Origin: Bacillus sp. EB01
Lineage (GTDB): Bacteria > Bacillota > Bacilli > Bacillales > Cytobacillaceae
Length of the DNA stretch: 57,809 nucleotides
Assembly: GCF_000613125.1 (NCBI RefSeq)
Contig: NZ_HG964497.1
Coordinates: 1,956,295-2,014,103, forward strand
Direction: 5' to 3'
The notes beneath the pieces were generated by a model. The model did no database searches and was not told the origin of the DNA. It was given only the letters and a program-made list of their open reading frames with translations. Within the stretch, counting starts at the first letter, position 1; each line of letters begins with the position of its first letter. Below are positions 27,080 to 36,302 of this stretch, piece by piece. Made by a program: the position numbers and the translations under genes.

Positions 27080-28288
27080 ATGTCACAAATGCTAGCATTG
27101 GTTATTATTGTAGGAATTTTATTGCTGGGGGATCTGGTTGCTGTACGAACAAAGGCCTGGGTGCCGTCCATGTTTGTCTGTGCTGTCCTGTTCCTTCTTG
27201 GTTATTGGACATTTTTCCCGAAAGATATTGTAGCCGTCGCGGGTGTTCCGCCAGTTGTTGCTACGATGATGATGTATTTGCTAATTACAAATATGGGAAC
27301 ATTGTTATCTTTAAAAGAACTGAAAAATCAATGGAAAACCATTGTTATTGCCCTTTTTGGGATCCTTGGCATTATCGCCGTTTTAATGACGATTGGAAGC
27401 CTGATTTTCGGATTTAAGACAGTCGTAGTAGCAATACCTCCACTAGTTGGCGGGGTTGTATCCGCGCTTATCATGTCGGAGGGCGCAAAGGAAGCAGGCC
27501 TCGTAACCCTTTCCGTTTTTGCGATCGTTATTTATGTTGTTCAAGGTTTTGCTGGTTATCCAATCACCTCAATCGTATTGAAAAAAGAGGGTGAAAGGCT
27601 GTTGAAGCTTTATCGCGGCGGAGAAATGGCGGCCTTAAAGGAAATGGAAGCTGCACAAACAGAGACGGCGGCAGCTTCAGCCACAGCTCAACCAGAGCTT
27701 AAACTTTTTAAAAACTTGCCGGAGAAGTACAACACAGATTTCTTTAAACTTTTTAGGCTGGCACTCGTTGGTTATCTTGCCTATCTCGTATCAACCTTAG
27801 CGGCGCCAGTTGTTTCGATTAGTCCGTTCGTTCTTTGTTTACTCTTTGGTGTTATCGCCTCAAGTGTGGGATTTTTGGAAAGACAGGTACTTCAAAAGGC
27901 AAATGCCTTTGGAATGGCCCTAATGGTACTGATGCTGTTTATTTTTGACGGCTTAAAACAAGCGACACCAGGTATGATGCTTGAGATCATTTACCCGTTA
28001 ATTGGTACAATCGTTCTCGCTGTTATTGGGATGTATATATTCTCCTTTATCGCTGGAAAGCTTTTAAAAGTGAGCAAGCATATGGCGTTCGCCGTTTCGT
28101 TAACCGCCCTTTATGGATTTCCGGCCGATTATATTATCACAAACGAAGTCATTAAGTCGTTAACCGAAGATGAAAGAGAAAGGGACATGCTGACAAGCCA
28201 TATGCTGCCGCCAATGCTGGTTGGCGGGTTTGTCACAGTCACAATCGTTTCGGTTATCCTTGCAGGCATCTTTGTTGGATTCTTGTAA
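27080..28288 (+). CDS. DUF819 family membrane transporter
   Basis: A 402-residue membrane protein with about ten to eleven helices of the DUF819 family (B. subtilis YjcL is a member). Characteristic parts are LLITNMGTLLSLKELKNQWK, PPLVGGVVSALIMSEGAKEAG and MLPPMLVGGFVTVT. The family belongs to a transporter superfamily of unproven substrate. ATG 27080 is preferred over the GTG at 27071 because GGAG is correctly spaced. It is the first gene of a three-gene operon with two amidohydrolases, so it probably imports their N-acyl or N-carbamoyl amino-acid substrate. A cre site and a 17-bp-spaced promoter lie upstream. Confidence 0.9.
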   Translation: MSQMLALVIIVGILLLGDLVAVRTKAWVPSMFVCAVLFLLGYWTFFPKDIVAVAGVPPVVATMMMYLLITNMGTLLSLKELKNQWKTIVIALFGILGIIAVLMTIGSLIFGFKTVVVAIPPLVGGVVSALIMSEGAKEAGLVTLSVFAIVIYVVQGFAGYPITSIVLKKEGERLLKLYRGGEMAALKEMEAAQTETAAASATAQPELKLFKNLPEKYNTDFFKLFRLALVGYLAYLVSTLAAPVVSISPFVLCLLFGVIASSVGFLERQVLQKANAFGMALMVLMLFIFDGLKQATPGMMLEIIYPLIGTIVLAVIGMYIFSFIAGKLLKVSKHMAFAVSLTALYGFPADYIITNEVIKSLTEDERERDMLTSHMLPPMLVGGFVTVTIVSVILAGIFVGFL

Positions 28289-28306
28289 TAATTGGAGGGA
28301 AACAAG

Positions 28307-29536
28307 TTGACTGGTTTACAGGAACGAATTGAAAATCATATCGGGGCTTTGAGCCAATTTACCGCGACACCTGGTAAAGGGACAACCCGCCTGACTTATA
28401 GCAAAGAGGATTTACAGGCGCGTAATTACATTAAACAAAAAATGAGGGACTATGGTCTTGAGGTTACCGAAGATGGTCTTGGCAACATTTTTGGCAGGCT
28501 GGAAGGTACGTTAAAGGATGCACCGAGTGTATTGATCGGTTCTCATTTTGATTCAGTACCAAACGGCGGCTCCTACGACGGTCCTGCCGGAGTAGTGGCC
28601 GCACTAGAGGTCGCTCATTCTTTTTTAAAAAATAATCTTACTCCCAAGTATCCGTTAGAAGTAGTTGCCCTGATAGAAGAAGAGGGTGCCAGATTTGGCG
28701 GCGGACTGATGGGCTCAAGAGGGATCGTTGGCCTGTTGAGTGAGGAAGAGTTTCTAAGTTTAAAAGATAAAGATGGGGTGACCACGGAAGAAGCGATGAA
28801 GAGGATCGGCCTTGACCCATTCCTTCCGAAAAAAAGAGACCCAAAAACAATTAAGGCTTTCCTGGAACTCCACATTGAACAAGGACCGATTCTTGAAGAA
28901 AAGGGTATCCCAATAGGAATGGTAGAAGCGATTGTTGGATTAACCCAACTGGAGGTAACTGTTGAGGGACAGGCAGGCCATGCGGGTACGACCCCAATGG
29001 ACCGTCGGACGGATGCGTTAGTTGCAGCAGCCAAGATGATTGCTCGGTTCCCGGAATTGGCCTCTGATGTAGGGGAAGGAACGGTCATCACCACCGGACG
29101 CCTGAATGTTTGGCCTAACGGTGCAAATGTGATTCCAGATAAGGTTGTTTTTACGGTAGATATACGGTCAGGAAAAGAAGAACGCGTCCTTCATGCGGTT
29201 GAGGAAGTAATCGGCTTGATTGAGTCCTTTAATCGTAATGGAATCAAGACATCTGTCCAGCGGCAATTATATATGCCGCCAAAGGCAATGAACCAGGAAA
29301 TCCTTTCTCTTTTTAAAAAGACATGCAGCGAATTGAACCTTTCATACTGTTCGGTAAACAGCGGTGCTGGCCATGATGCGATGGTTATGTCAGATGTGAC
29401 CGATGTGGCGATGCTGTTCATTCCCAGCAAGGACGGCCTCAGCCATTGTCCTGAGGAATGGTCTGATGCCGGGGACATCGCAAGAGCTACAGAGATTTTA
29501 TATGAAACAGCTAAGATATTAACGGAGGCGGAATAA
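28307..29536 (+). CDS. Zn-dependent hydantoinase/carbamoylase-family amidase
   Basis: A 409-residue M20-family amidase of the N-carbamoyl-L-amino-acid hydrolase / allantoate amidohydrolase branch. It shows GSHFDSVPNGGSYDGPAGVV (metal ligands H and D), EEEGARFGGGLMGSRG, ELHIEQGPILE, GHAGTTPMDRRTDAL in the dimerisation domain and SGAGHDAMVM. It would release an amino acid from an N-carbamoyl or similar amide. The start is a TTG at 28307, 8 bp after GGAGGG; an upstream TTG at 28292 overlaps that site. It lies 18 bp after the DUF819 gene and 2 bp before the next hydrolase. Confidence 0.92.
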   Translation: MTGLQERIENHIGALSQFTATPGKGTTRLTYSKEDLQARNYIKQKMRDYGLEVTEDGLGNIFGRLEGTLKDAPSVLIGSHFDSVPNGGSYDGPAGVVAALEVAHSFLKNNLTPKYPLEVVALIEEEGARFGGGLMGSRGIVGLLSEEEFLSLKDKDGVTTEEAMKRIGLDPFLPKKRDPKTIKAFLELHIEQGPILEEKGIPIGMVEAIVGLTQLEVTVEGQAGHAGTTPMDRRTDALVAAAKMIARFPELASDVGEGTVITTGRLNVWPNGANVIPDKVVFTVDIRSGKEERVLHAVEEVIGLIESFNRNGIKTSVQRQLYMPPKAMNQEILSLFKKTCSELNLSYCSVNSGAGHDAMVMSDVTDVAMLFIPSKDGLSHCPEEWSDAGDIARATEILYETAKILTEAE

Positions 29537-29538
29537 AC

Positions 29539-30714
29539 ATGATCCATGCAAAAATCAAAGAAGCGATACAAGCGTACAATGACGAATTAGTCGAGTTGCG
29601 CAGAAAGTTCCACAGTGAACCGGAACTATCCTTTGAGGAATATAAGACAACAGCCTTTGTTTGTGAATACCTAGAGAATCTGGGAATCTCTTACCACAAA
29701 ACAGAACCAACAGGAGTCATTGCGACCATCGAAGGCGGTAAGCCGGGGAAGACGGTTGCATTGCGTGCGGATATGGATGCGTTGACGGTTGAAGAATTAA
29801 ATACGGATCTGCCATATGCATCAAAAGAAGCGGGGAAAATGCATGCCTGTGGGCATGATGCCCATACGGCGATGCTGCTAATTGCCGCTAAAGCACTAAA
29901 TGATATCAAAGAAGAATTGCCTGGCAATGTCCGGTTGATTTTCCAGCCGGCCGAGGAAGTAGCGGCGGGTGCGAAAGTCATGGTAAAACAGGGAGCAATG
30001 GATGGAGTGGATAATGTATTCGGCATCCATATTTGGTCTCAGCTGCCGACAGGAACGGTTTCTTGCACACCGGGGCCATCGTTTGCATCGGCAGATCTTT
30101 TCACCGTAACCTTTAAAGGGAGGGGCGGCCACGGGGCGATACCTCAGGCTTGTATTGATGCAGCGATTGTTGCGTCGTCATTCGTGATGAATGTTCAATC
30201 AGTCGTGTCACGGACGATTGACCCGCTTCAGCCTGCAGTGCTGACGATTGGAAAAATGGTTGTCGGAACACGGTTTAACGTAATTGCTGAAAATGCTGTA
30301 ATTGATGGAACGGTGCGTTGTTTCGACCCGGCGGTAAGAGACCATATTGAGAAGCAGCTGCAGATCTATGCGGAACAAGTGGCCGCGACTTATGGTGCAA
30401 CTGCACAGGTAGACTATACGCGCGGCACCCAGGCGGTCCTTAACGATGAATACAGTGCGAAACTTGTTCAGAAAACGGCTGCCGAAGCATTTGGCGCGGA
30501 GGTCATATATCACGAAAAGCCGACAATGGGCGGCGAAGACTTCAGTGAATACATGATGGAAGCCCCTGGAAGCTTTGCCCTCGTAGGCAGCGGCAACCCG
30601 GAAAAAGACACACAATGGGCCCATCACCATGGCAAATTTAACGTCGATGAAGACGCCCTGGCAACTGGCGCCGAACTGTACGCACAATACGCATGGACAT
30701 ATTTGAACGAATAG
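29539..30714 (+). CDS. M20 amidohydrolase (hippurate/IAA-amino acid hydrolase type)
   Basis: A 391-residue zinc carboxypeptidase-like amidohydrolase. The sequence LRRKFHSEPELSFEEYKTT opens the catalytic domain. CGHDAHTAML supplies metal ligands, QPAEEVAAGAKVMVKQGAMD the catalytic glutamates, GIHIW the next histidine, GGHGAIPQACIDAA the lid domain and MGGEDFSEYM the last ligand. It should deacylate an N-acyl amino acid. ATG 29539 follows GGAGG at proper spacing, 2 bp after the preceding stop, so the three genes form one operon under the cre-linked promoter. Confidence 0.93.
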   Translation: MIHAKIKEAIQAYNDELVELRRKFHSEPELSFEEYKTTAFVCEYLENLGISYHKTEPTGVIATIEGGKPGKTVALRADMDALTVEELNTDLPYASKEAGKMHACGHDAHTAMLLIAAKALNDIKEELPGNVRLIFQPAEEVAAGAKVMVKQGAMDGVDNVFGIHIWSQLPTGTVSCTPGPSFASADLFTVTFKGRGGHGAIPQACIDAAIVASSFVMNVQSVVSRTIDPLQPAVLTIGKMVVGTRFNVIAENAVIDGTVRCFDPAVRDHIEKQLQIYAEQVAATYGATAQVDYTRGTQAVLNDEYSAKLVQKTAAEAFGAEVIYHEKPTMGGEDFSEYMMEAPGSFALVGSGNPEKDTQWAHHHGKFNVDEDALATGAELYAQYAWTYLNE

Positions 30715-30748
30715 GGAATGAGCAGTAAATAGAGTAATAGTGGAAAGT

Positions 30749-30802
30749 GGTGCCTGACACTAAATGTGGACGTGAGTCTATGTTGGGGTTGGCACCCTTT
30801 TT
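30749..30802 (+). terminator. Possible terminator of the amidase operon
   Basis: GGTGCC at 30749 can pair with GGCACC at 30791 over a 36-base loop, followed by CTTTTTATT. The loop is long, so confidence is low. Confidence 0.4.
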
Positions 30803-30876
30803 ATTATTATCAAAAAGAATATCTTTTCTTTGAGAACTGTCTAGCTATATAAAAGTTTTTGGCATGGAATAGAGTT

Positions 30877-30995
30877 TGTCCAGTATATGTTGAAAATTGT
30901 CCTGTAAAGTTTGGGAAATGTCCTGAATCTCAAAAAAGTTGTCTCGATTCCATAAAAAGTTGTCCTGATCCGTAATCAGGCTGGTCTAGACAGTA
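30877..30995. repeat. 21-bp tandem array TGTCCTG...AAAAAGT
   Basis: TGTCC-like words occur at 30877, 30898, 30919, 30940 and 30961 (and weakly at 30982), each exactly 21 bp apart, with an A-rich half between them. The array lies between the amidase operon and the FabF paralogue. Confidence 0.88.
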
Positions 30996-31228
30996 GGTTA
31001 GCCTCTCTTAAAATGCCAGCTTTCTCGCGTAAAAGTGTAGTGTGTCCTGATTGGTTGTAGGAAGCGCAATCAGTTGAGCGAGATTTTTAGTTAGTTTACT
31101 CCTTGTTTTCTCCTATCCTAAATCACTCCGCCAGACCTATGTTAAAAAAAGACAGCCGGTCGGACAAAGTGTAAGCAGCACACAATAATGTTATTATAAT
31201 TAGAATAATGAGTATAGGAGAGAAACAA
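30996..31228. other. Leader region of the fabF-like gene
   Basis: No gene is seen here. A TATAAT at 31195-31200 is a plausible -10 box for the fabF-like gene, although no good -35 sits 17 bp before it. Confidence 0.4.
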
Positions 31229-32470
31229 ATGAATAGAAGAGTAGTGGTTACTGGTATTGGAGCAGTCACTCCATTAGGGAATGATGCTTCTACAACATGG
31301 ACTAACATAAAAAATGGTGTATCCGGAATTGGCCCGGCTACCATATTTGATGTTGAAAATATTGATATTAAAATTGCTGCAGAAGTAAAAAACTTTGCAC
31401 CAGAAGAATTTATGGATAAAAAAGAATCAAGGAGAATGGGCCGGTACAGTCAGTTCGCTGTTGCTGCGAGTAAAATGGCTGTAAAGGATGCGGGTATTAG
31501 GATAGGTGCCGATATTCAACCCGAACGGGTCGGAGTCTGGATTGGATCAGGAATTGGCGGTTTAGGTGAGTTCGAAGCACAACATCGGAAATTTTTAGAG
31601 AAGGGCCAAAGAAGAGTGAATCCTTTTACGATACCGATGTTTATCCCGGATATGGCAGCAGGGCAAGTTTCCATTGAACTCGGCGCAAAAGGAATTAACA
31701 ATTGTTCAGTTACAGCTTGTGCTTCAGGTGCGAATTCAATAGGTGATGCATTCCGGGCAATCCAGCACGGTGATGTCGAAATGATGATTGCCGGCGGAAC
31801 AGAGGCAACGATAACGGAAATGACAGTTGCAGGATTTTCTAATATGACCGCTCTTTCGAAGAATCCCGATCCAAAATCAGCAAGCAGGCCATTTGATAAA
31901 AATCGAGATGGATTTGTTATCGGGGAAGGCGCTGGAATTTTGGTGTTAGAAGAGTTAAATCACGCTCTTGCCCGGGATGCTCACATATATGGGGAGCTCA
32001 TTGGGTATGGTGCTACCGGAGATGCCCATCATATTACAACTCCTGCACCTGAAGGAGAAGGTGCCCAACGATCCATGAAACAAGCATTAGCAGATGCCAA
32101 AATCTCTCCGGAACAAGTGGACTATATCAATGCTCATGGAACATCTACTTATTATAATGATTTATATGAAACATTAGCGATCAAGGAAGTTTTCAAAGAA
32201 CACGCGTATTCTCTTTCAGTAAGTTCGACGAAATCGATGACAGGACATTTGCTGGGGGCAACGGGTGCCCTAGAAGCAATGTTTTCTGTATTAGCCATAA
32301 AGGAAGGGATTCTTCCTCCAACAATTAATTATGAAACACCCGATGAACAACTTGATTTAGATTATGTTCCAAACGTGGCTAAGGAGAAGGATATTCAAAT
32401 CGCTCTATCAAACTCACTAGGTTTTGGCGGTCACAATGTTACATTGATTTTTAAAAAGTTTAGTGAGTAA
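31229..32470 (+). CDS. Beta-ketoacyl-ACP synthase II (FabF-like paralogue)
   Basis: A 413-residue condensing enzyme of fatty acid elongation. The Cys-His-His triad is visible in [24 protein letters not shown] and [16 protein letters not shown], and the protein ends in the usual [15 protein letters not shown]. The YY in the first His loop replaces the more usual P-containing segment, a minor change. ATG 31229 follows AGGAGAG; the frame extends seven codons upstream without support. It stands alone, not beside fabH, acpP or fabD, so it may be a second FabF dedicated to a particular fatty acid or lipid. The housekeeping copy would lie elsewhere (inference). Confidence 0.93.
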   Translation: MNRRVVVTGIGAVTPLGNDASTTWTNIKNGVSGIGPATIFDVENIDIKIAAEVKNFAPEEFMDKKESRRMGRYSQFAVAASKMAVKDAGIRIGADIQPERVGVWIGSGIGGLGEFEAQHRKFLEKGQRRVNPFTIPMFIPDMAAGQVSIELGAKGINNCSVTACASGANSIGDAFRAIQHGDVEMMIAGGTEATITEMTVAGFSNMTALSKNPDPKSASRPFDKNRDGFVIGEGAGILVLEELNHALARDAHIYGELIGYGATGDAHHITTPAPEGEGAQRSMKQALADAKISPEQVDYINAHGTSTYYNDLYETLAIKEVFKEHAYSLSVSSTKSMTGHLLGATGALEAMFSVLAIKEGILPPTINYETPDEQLDLDYVPNVAKEKDIQIALSNSLGFGGHNVTLIFKKFSE

Positions 32471-32480
32471 ACCGCGTTAT

Positions 32481-32506
32481 AAAACGGCAAATATTTGCCG
32501 TTTTTT
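32481..32506 (+). terminator. Terminator of the fabF-like gene
   Basis: AAAACGGCAAATATTTGCCGTTTTTT is an almost perfect palindrome with a terminal U run, 10 bp past the stop. Confidence 0.92.
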
Positions 32507-32608
32507 ATTTTGGGTATTTCTACTGCTTCGAAAGCAAAAAGGTATACTAATATACCTTCCAAGTATAAAATAGGACAGTTGGCATTTCAGAGTAGGAAGG
32601 GTGTTGAA

Positions 32609-33487
32609 ATGGTAAAAGCATATGCCTGGCTGACATTTTGCGTACTAGTCTGGGGAAGCAATTTTGTGTTTGGCAAGCTGTTGGTCCAGGATTTTTCACC
32701 AACAATGTTAACCATGCTTAGACTTTTGTTTATTGTCCTATTTTTAATTGGGATATCCTCATACAAAAAGCACTTTAAACGAGTGAATAAATCCGACTTG
32801 CTCGCAGTTATTCTACTAGGGGTTATTGGTGTTTTTATAAACCAGTGGTCTTTTTTTATAGGACTGCAAACAGCCGATCCAACAACATCTGCATTGATTT
32901 TGGCAACTACCCCTATATTAACTGGTGTATTGGCTGCGATTTTTTTAAAAGAAAAATTAACAATCCGTATGTTGATTGGGTCAGTTGTGGCAATTATGGG
33001 GATTTATTTTGTTGTAGCAAAAGGGAATATATCTTCTTTGCATATCGATAAAGGCCTGTTCTGGATTGTGATAACGATGATAACCTTCGCGATAATGATC
33101 ATTATGACACGGCTTCTGTCGAATAGAATTGATCCGCTTACAATAACTTTATATTCCAATGTTGTAGGCTTGATTGTGTCGATTCCTTTTGCCTTTTTAC
33201 TAGATACTCCTATAAAAATAAGCTATAGCATTTCGGATTGGGCTTTTCTGATTGGGACTGCCGTTGTCGTTCATGGTTTGGCTAATTTGATTTGGAATAA
33301 TTACATCAGATATGTTGATGCGTCAAAGGCTTCGATATTATCCAATCTAGAACCTTTTGTAGCTATGATCATGGGATTGATCTTGCTATACAAACCCATA
33401 ACTGGAGCGGAAATCTTAGGATCAGTATTTATAGTCGGAGGCGTAGTATTATCTACGTATCAGCGGAAAAAGCTAAATAGCCATTAA
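32609..33487 (+). CDS. EamA/DMT-superfamily transporter
   Basis: A 292-residue ten-helix transporter of two EamA repeats. It opens with AWLTFCVLVWGSNFVFGKLL, and the first repeat ends in TSALILATTPILTGVLAAIFLKEKL. The second repeat contains DASKASILSNLEPFVAMIMGLILL with the characteristic acidic/proline pattern. Substrate unknown; probably metabolite efflux. I start it at ATG 32609 (GGAAGGGTG upstream). The frame is open back to 32495 but that part runs through the preceding terminator. It ends at a hairpin which is a duplicate of the rluF terminator. Confidence 0.9.
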   Translation: MVKAYAWLTFCVLVWGSNFVFGKLLVQDFSPTMLTMLRLLFIVLFLIGISSYKKHFKRVNKSDLLAVILLGVIGVFINQWSFFIGLQTADPTTSALILATTPILTGVLAAIFLKEKLTIRMLIGSVVAIMGIYFVVAKGNISSLHIDKGLFWIVITMITFAIMIIMTRLLSNRIDPLTITLYSNVVGLIVSIPFAFLLDTPIKISYSISDWAFLIGTAVVVHGLANLIWNNYIRYVDASKASILSNLEPFVAMIMGLILLYKPITGAEILGSVFIVGGVVLSTYQRKKLNSH

Positions 33488-33490
33488 TAT

Positions 33491-33524
33491 AAAAAGAGCA
33501 TTGATAATTTACAATGCTCTTTTT
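33491..33524. terminator. Bidirectional terminator, copy of the rluF terminator
   Basis: AAAAAGAGCATTG and CAATGCTCTTTTT pair around ATAATTTA. The stem is the same as at 35253-35290, downstream of rluF, and the flank that follows (TTCAGCC-TGTTACCATTC) also matches. Confidence 0.92.
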
Positions 33525-33532
33525 CAGCCTTG

Positions 33533-33565
33533 TTACCATTCTTTTGGTTCGTAGTCGAGTTCTCT
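33533..33565 (-). pseudogene. Relic of an rluF 3' end
   Basis: The minus strand reads RELDYEPKEW and a stop, against [10 protein letters not shown] and a stop at the end of the intact rluF at 35301. Only eleven codons are recognisable, still attached to a copy of the rluF terminator at 33491-33524. It is a decayed fragment, not a gene. Confidence 0.75.
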
Positions 33566-33598
33566 CCCCTCATCTTTTTAAAATGAGAGGACTTAATG

Positions 33599-35044
33599 TT
33601 ATTTATTTGCTTTGCTCACTTTTAACTTCTTTCCTTTGATAGTCGCATTCTCCATGGCTTGTAATACTAGTGAGCCCTTTCCATTAAGAATATCAACATA
33701 TGACATATGATCGTGGATGGTTATAATGCCGATATCATCTGCTGTGACTCCTGGGATTTTTGCAATCGTTCCAACAAAATCAACAGCACGAATTTTCTTC
33801 TTTTTACCACCGCTGAAATGGAGCTTCATAATATCTTGGTTGATTCGGGCAGTCTTATTATTTCTTACCACGCGCCTGCCGCTAAGTTTTTCTTCGAAGG
33901 CAGCTTTTCTACCAGCCACTTCGAGATGGCTGGGAGCTTCTATAGTAGGGATTTCAAAGCCGATATATTTTTCAATTGCTTTAATGAACTTTCCTTCAAA
34001 TGGTGTATGAAACGTAATGGCCATTCCTTTATTTCCTGCACGACCGGTTCTCCCGGTTCGATGCACATAGCTCTCTTTTTCCATAGGGACGTCATAGTTG
34101 ATGACAAGTGTCACATTATCAATATCAATACCTCTGGCAGCTACATCGGTGGCCACCAAATAGCGGAAGTTGCCCATTTTGAAACCTTCCATAACAGCAA
34201 AACGGTCTTCTTGTTCTAGTCCGCCATGGAGTCTTTCACATGGATATTTAGCTTTTTCTAGCTCACTATACACAGCATCAACGTGTTCTTTAGTTCGGCA
34301 AAAAATCAGGCAGCTGTCTGGATTTTCTACAACTGTGATGTCTTTAAGGAGTGAGATCTTTTCTTCTTCCTTCACTTCAATTAAAAAATGTTCAATTGTT
34401 TCAGCCGTTACCCCGGTTGATTCAATCTCAATATGAACAGGGTCTTTCATATATTTATGACAAAGATTTTCAACATCTTTAGGCAAGGTAGCAGAAAAAA
34501 CCATGGTTACCCGGTTTGAAGGCAGCTCTTTGATGATCGCCTCCACTTCATCGATGAAACCTCTATTAAGCATCTCATCCGCTTCATCTATGATAAGATA
34601 CTTTATTTGTTCCAAAACGAGGGTTTCTCGTTCAATATGGTCCATGACACGGCCAGGCGTACCAACGACTACATGCGTTTTTTGTTTCAATTCATCCTTT
34701 TGTTTCGTAAAAGGTTCTTTTCCATAGACGGCCACTGCCTTAATCCGTTTAAACCTTCCGATATTTGTAATATCATCGCGGACTTGAACCGCAAGCTCCC
34801 TAGTTGGGGTAAGAATTAGGACCTGTGGTTTTTTATCCTCCCATTCAATCAAATCGCAAACAGGAATCCCAAAAGCGGCAGTTTTTCCGCTTCCGGTTTG
34901 AGCTTTTACTACAAGATCCTGATTTTCCATCGCTAATGGAATGACTTCACTTTGAACTTCTGTCGGGGTCTCGTATTTTAACACAGCCAGTGCTCTTTTT
35001 ATTTCTTCGCTTACCTGAAAATCCGCAAAACTTCTTTTACTCAT
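33599..35044 (-). CDS. dbpA: ATP-dependent RNA helicase DbpA (YxiN)
   Basis: A 481-residue DEAD-box helicase that helps assemble the large ribosomal subunit by acting at hairpin 92 of 23S rRNA. Motifs in order are the Q-motif ([10 protein letters not shown]), I AQTGSGKT, Ia [15 protein letters not shown] in [36 protein letters not shown] and [12 protein letters not shown]. Residues from about 405 form the DbpA RNA-binding domain ([39 protein letters not shown]), which separates it from other DEAD proteins. Length matches B. subtilis YxiN. It stands alone, followed by a short relic of a second rluF tail. Confidence 0.95.
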   Translation of the reverse strand: MSKRSFADFQVSEEIKRALAVLKYETPTEVQSEVIPLAMENQDLVVKAQTGSGKTAAFGIPVCDLIEWEDKKPQVLILTPTRELAVQVRDDITNIGRFKRIKAVAVYGKEPFTKQKDELKQKTHVVVGTPGRVMDHIERETLVLEQIKYLIIDEADEMLNRGFIDEVEAIIKELPSNRVTMVFSATLPKDVENLCHKYMKDPVHIEIESTGVTAETIEHFLIEVKEEEKISLLKDITVVENPDSCLIFCRTKEHVDAVYSELEKAKYPCERLHGGLEQEDRFAVMEGFKMGNFRYLVATDVAARGIDIDNVTLVINYDVPMEKESYVHRTGRTGRAGNKGMAITFHTPFEGKFIKAIEKYIGFEIPTIEAPSHLEVAGRKAAFEEKLSGRRVVRNNKTARINQDIMKLHFSGGKKKKIRAVDFVGTIAKIPGVTADDIGIITIHDHMSYVDILNGKGSLVLQAMENATIKGKKLKVSKANK

Positions 35045-35252
35045 TTTTTAACCTCGTTTTTTGTTTTTTCGTCATATGTATAGAATTCTCTCCAAGAAAT
35101 ATCATATGCATGATCTGAATATGGTTCATTATACTTGAAAAGAGCCGGACAAATTGGCTTTTTTATAGATTTTATCGGAATAACTGCACATAAAGACCTC
35201 ATTTAGATGATGGTGAACCGTACATAAATAACTCCCATATTCTGCAAATAAG
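35045..35252. other. Intergenic between dbpA and rluF, with dispersed motif
   Basis: The dbpA upstream region contains CATATG words near 35072 and 35103 flanking AGAATTCT. The dispersed motif GGTGAACCGTACATAAATAA is at 35212. No gene is supported; a 63-codon frame here overlaps the rluF terminator and end. Confidence 0.5.
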
Positions 35253-35290
35253 AAAAGAGCATTGTAATCGTTTAGAATACAATGCTCTAT
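35253..35290. terminator. Terminator of rluF
   Basis: AGAGCATTGTA and TACAATGCTCT form the stem; on the minus strand TTTTC follows. It lies about 10 bp past the rluF stop codon. Confidence 0.9.
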
Positions 35291-35300
35291 TTCAGCCTCG

Positions 35301-36008
35301 TTACCATTCCTTTGCCTCATAGTCGAGCTCTCTGAATAGTTGAGTCTTCTCTTTCTTAGATAAGTCTCTCCATTGTCCAGGAGGTAGATTTCCTAAGGTA
35401 ATATTCATGATCCGCACTCTCTGAAGCCTGTAAACCTCGTAGCCCAGCGCCTCACACATACGGCGGATTTGCCTGTTTAACCCCTGCGTTAAGATAATTT
35501 GAAAATCGAATTTTGATAACTGCCGTACTTCACAAGGAAGTGTTTTAGTGCCCAAGATCTTTACACCCTCAGACATTTTTTTCAAAAATTCAGGTGTAAT
35601 CGGCTTGTCAACCGAAACGATATATTCCTTTTCATGCCTATTCTCAGAACGGAGAATTTCGTTAACAATGTCGCCATCGTTCGTAAGCAGAATTAAGCCT
35701 TCTGAATCTTTATCCAGGCGCCCAATATTAAATATCCGTAATGGATGGTTAACCAAATCAACAATATTTCCCTTAACACCTTTTTCGGTCGTACTCGTAA
35801 TGCCTACAGGTTTATTTAAAGCAATATAAACATTGTTCCTGGCAACACGGATGGGGTCTCCGTTTACTAAAACATTATCCCCAGGATTAACCTGGCTCCC
35901 GATTTCAGCCCGCTTCCCATTGATGGTAACACGTCCATCCATGATTAATTTATCCGCCTGCCGCCTGGAAGCTTTTCCAGACTCGCTAATATATTTATTG
36001 ATCCGCAT
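35301..36008 (-). CDS. rluF: 23S rRNA pseudouridine synthase RluF
   Basis: A 235-residue RsuA/RluB/E/F-family pseudouridine synthase. An S4 RNA-binding domain ([20 protein letters not shown], residues 1-60) precedes the catalytic domain. That domain has [13 protein letters not shown], the active-site aspartate in [11 protein letters not shown], and the C-terminal [29 protein letters not shown]. The [24 protein letters not shown] run fits the RluF branch (23S rRNA U2604 in E. coli) better than RluB. ATG 36008 has AAGGATGG upstream; the three-residue extension is not supported. A decayed copy of its last codons lies at 33533. Confidence 0.9.
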   Translation of the reverse strand: MRINKYISESGKASRRQADKLIMDGRVTINGKRAEIGSQVNPGDNVLVNGDPIRVARNNVYIALNKPVGITSTTEKGVKGNIVDLVNHPLRIFNIGRLDKDSEGLILLTNDGDIVNEILRSENRHEKEYIVSVDKPITPEFLKKMSEGVKILGTKTLPCEVRQLSKFDFQIILTQGLNRQIRRMCEALGYEVYRLQRVRIMNITLGNLPPGQWRDLSKKEKTQLFRELDYEAKEW

Positions 36009-36302
36009 GCAAACCATCCTTAAGTAGATATCGTATTAATCCATTTAACCATACTTTATCCTGATGATGAAGAATGAAACAAGACTGTTGTTAAATTTAT
36101 GAGAGCGGAAGACTAGCTTTCATATTTAATGTTCCCAAATCCATTTCTATTTAAGTCCTAAAACTAGTGCAAACAGGTTGGTAGCGGAATCAAGTCATAC
36201 ATAAAAGCGAGCGATGAATGACAAGTAGATAATTAGATGAAAAATCTGGAAACTTTTACTTAATAAGGTCGTATATGTACTGACGAACAGGAGGGGGAGC
36301 CG
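36009..36302. other. Intergenic, nothing recognised
   Basis: About 290 bp between divergent genes with no repeat, RNA or clear promoter that I can define. Confidence 0.4.

Noticed and set aside
35129-35320. A 63-codon frame downstream of rluF
   Set aside because: It spans the rluF stop codon and terminator hairpin and has no ribosome binding site.
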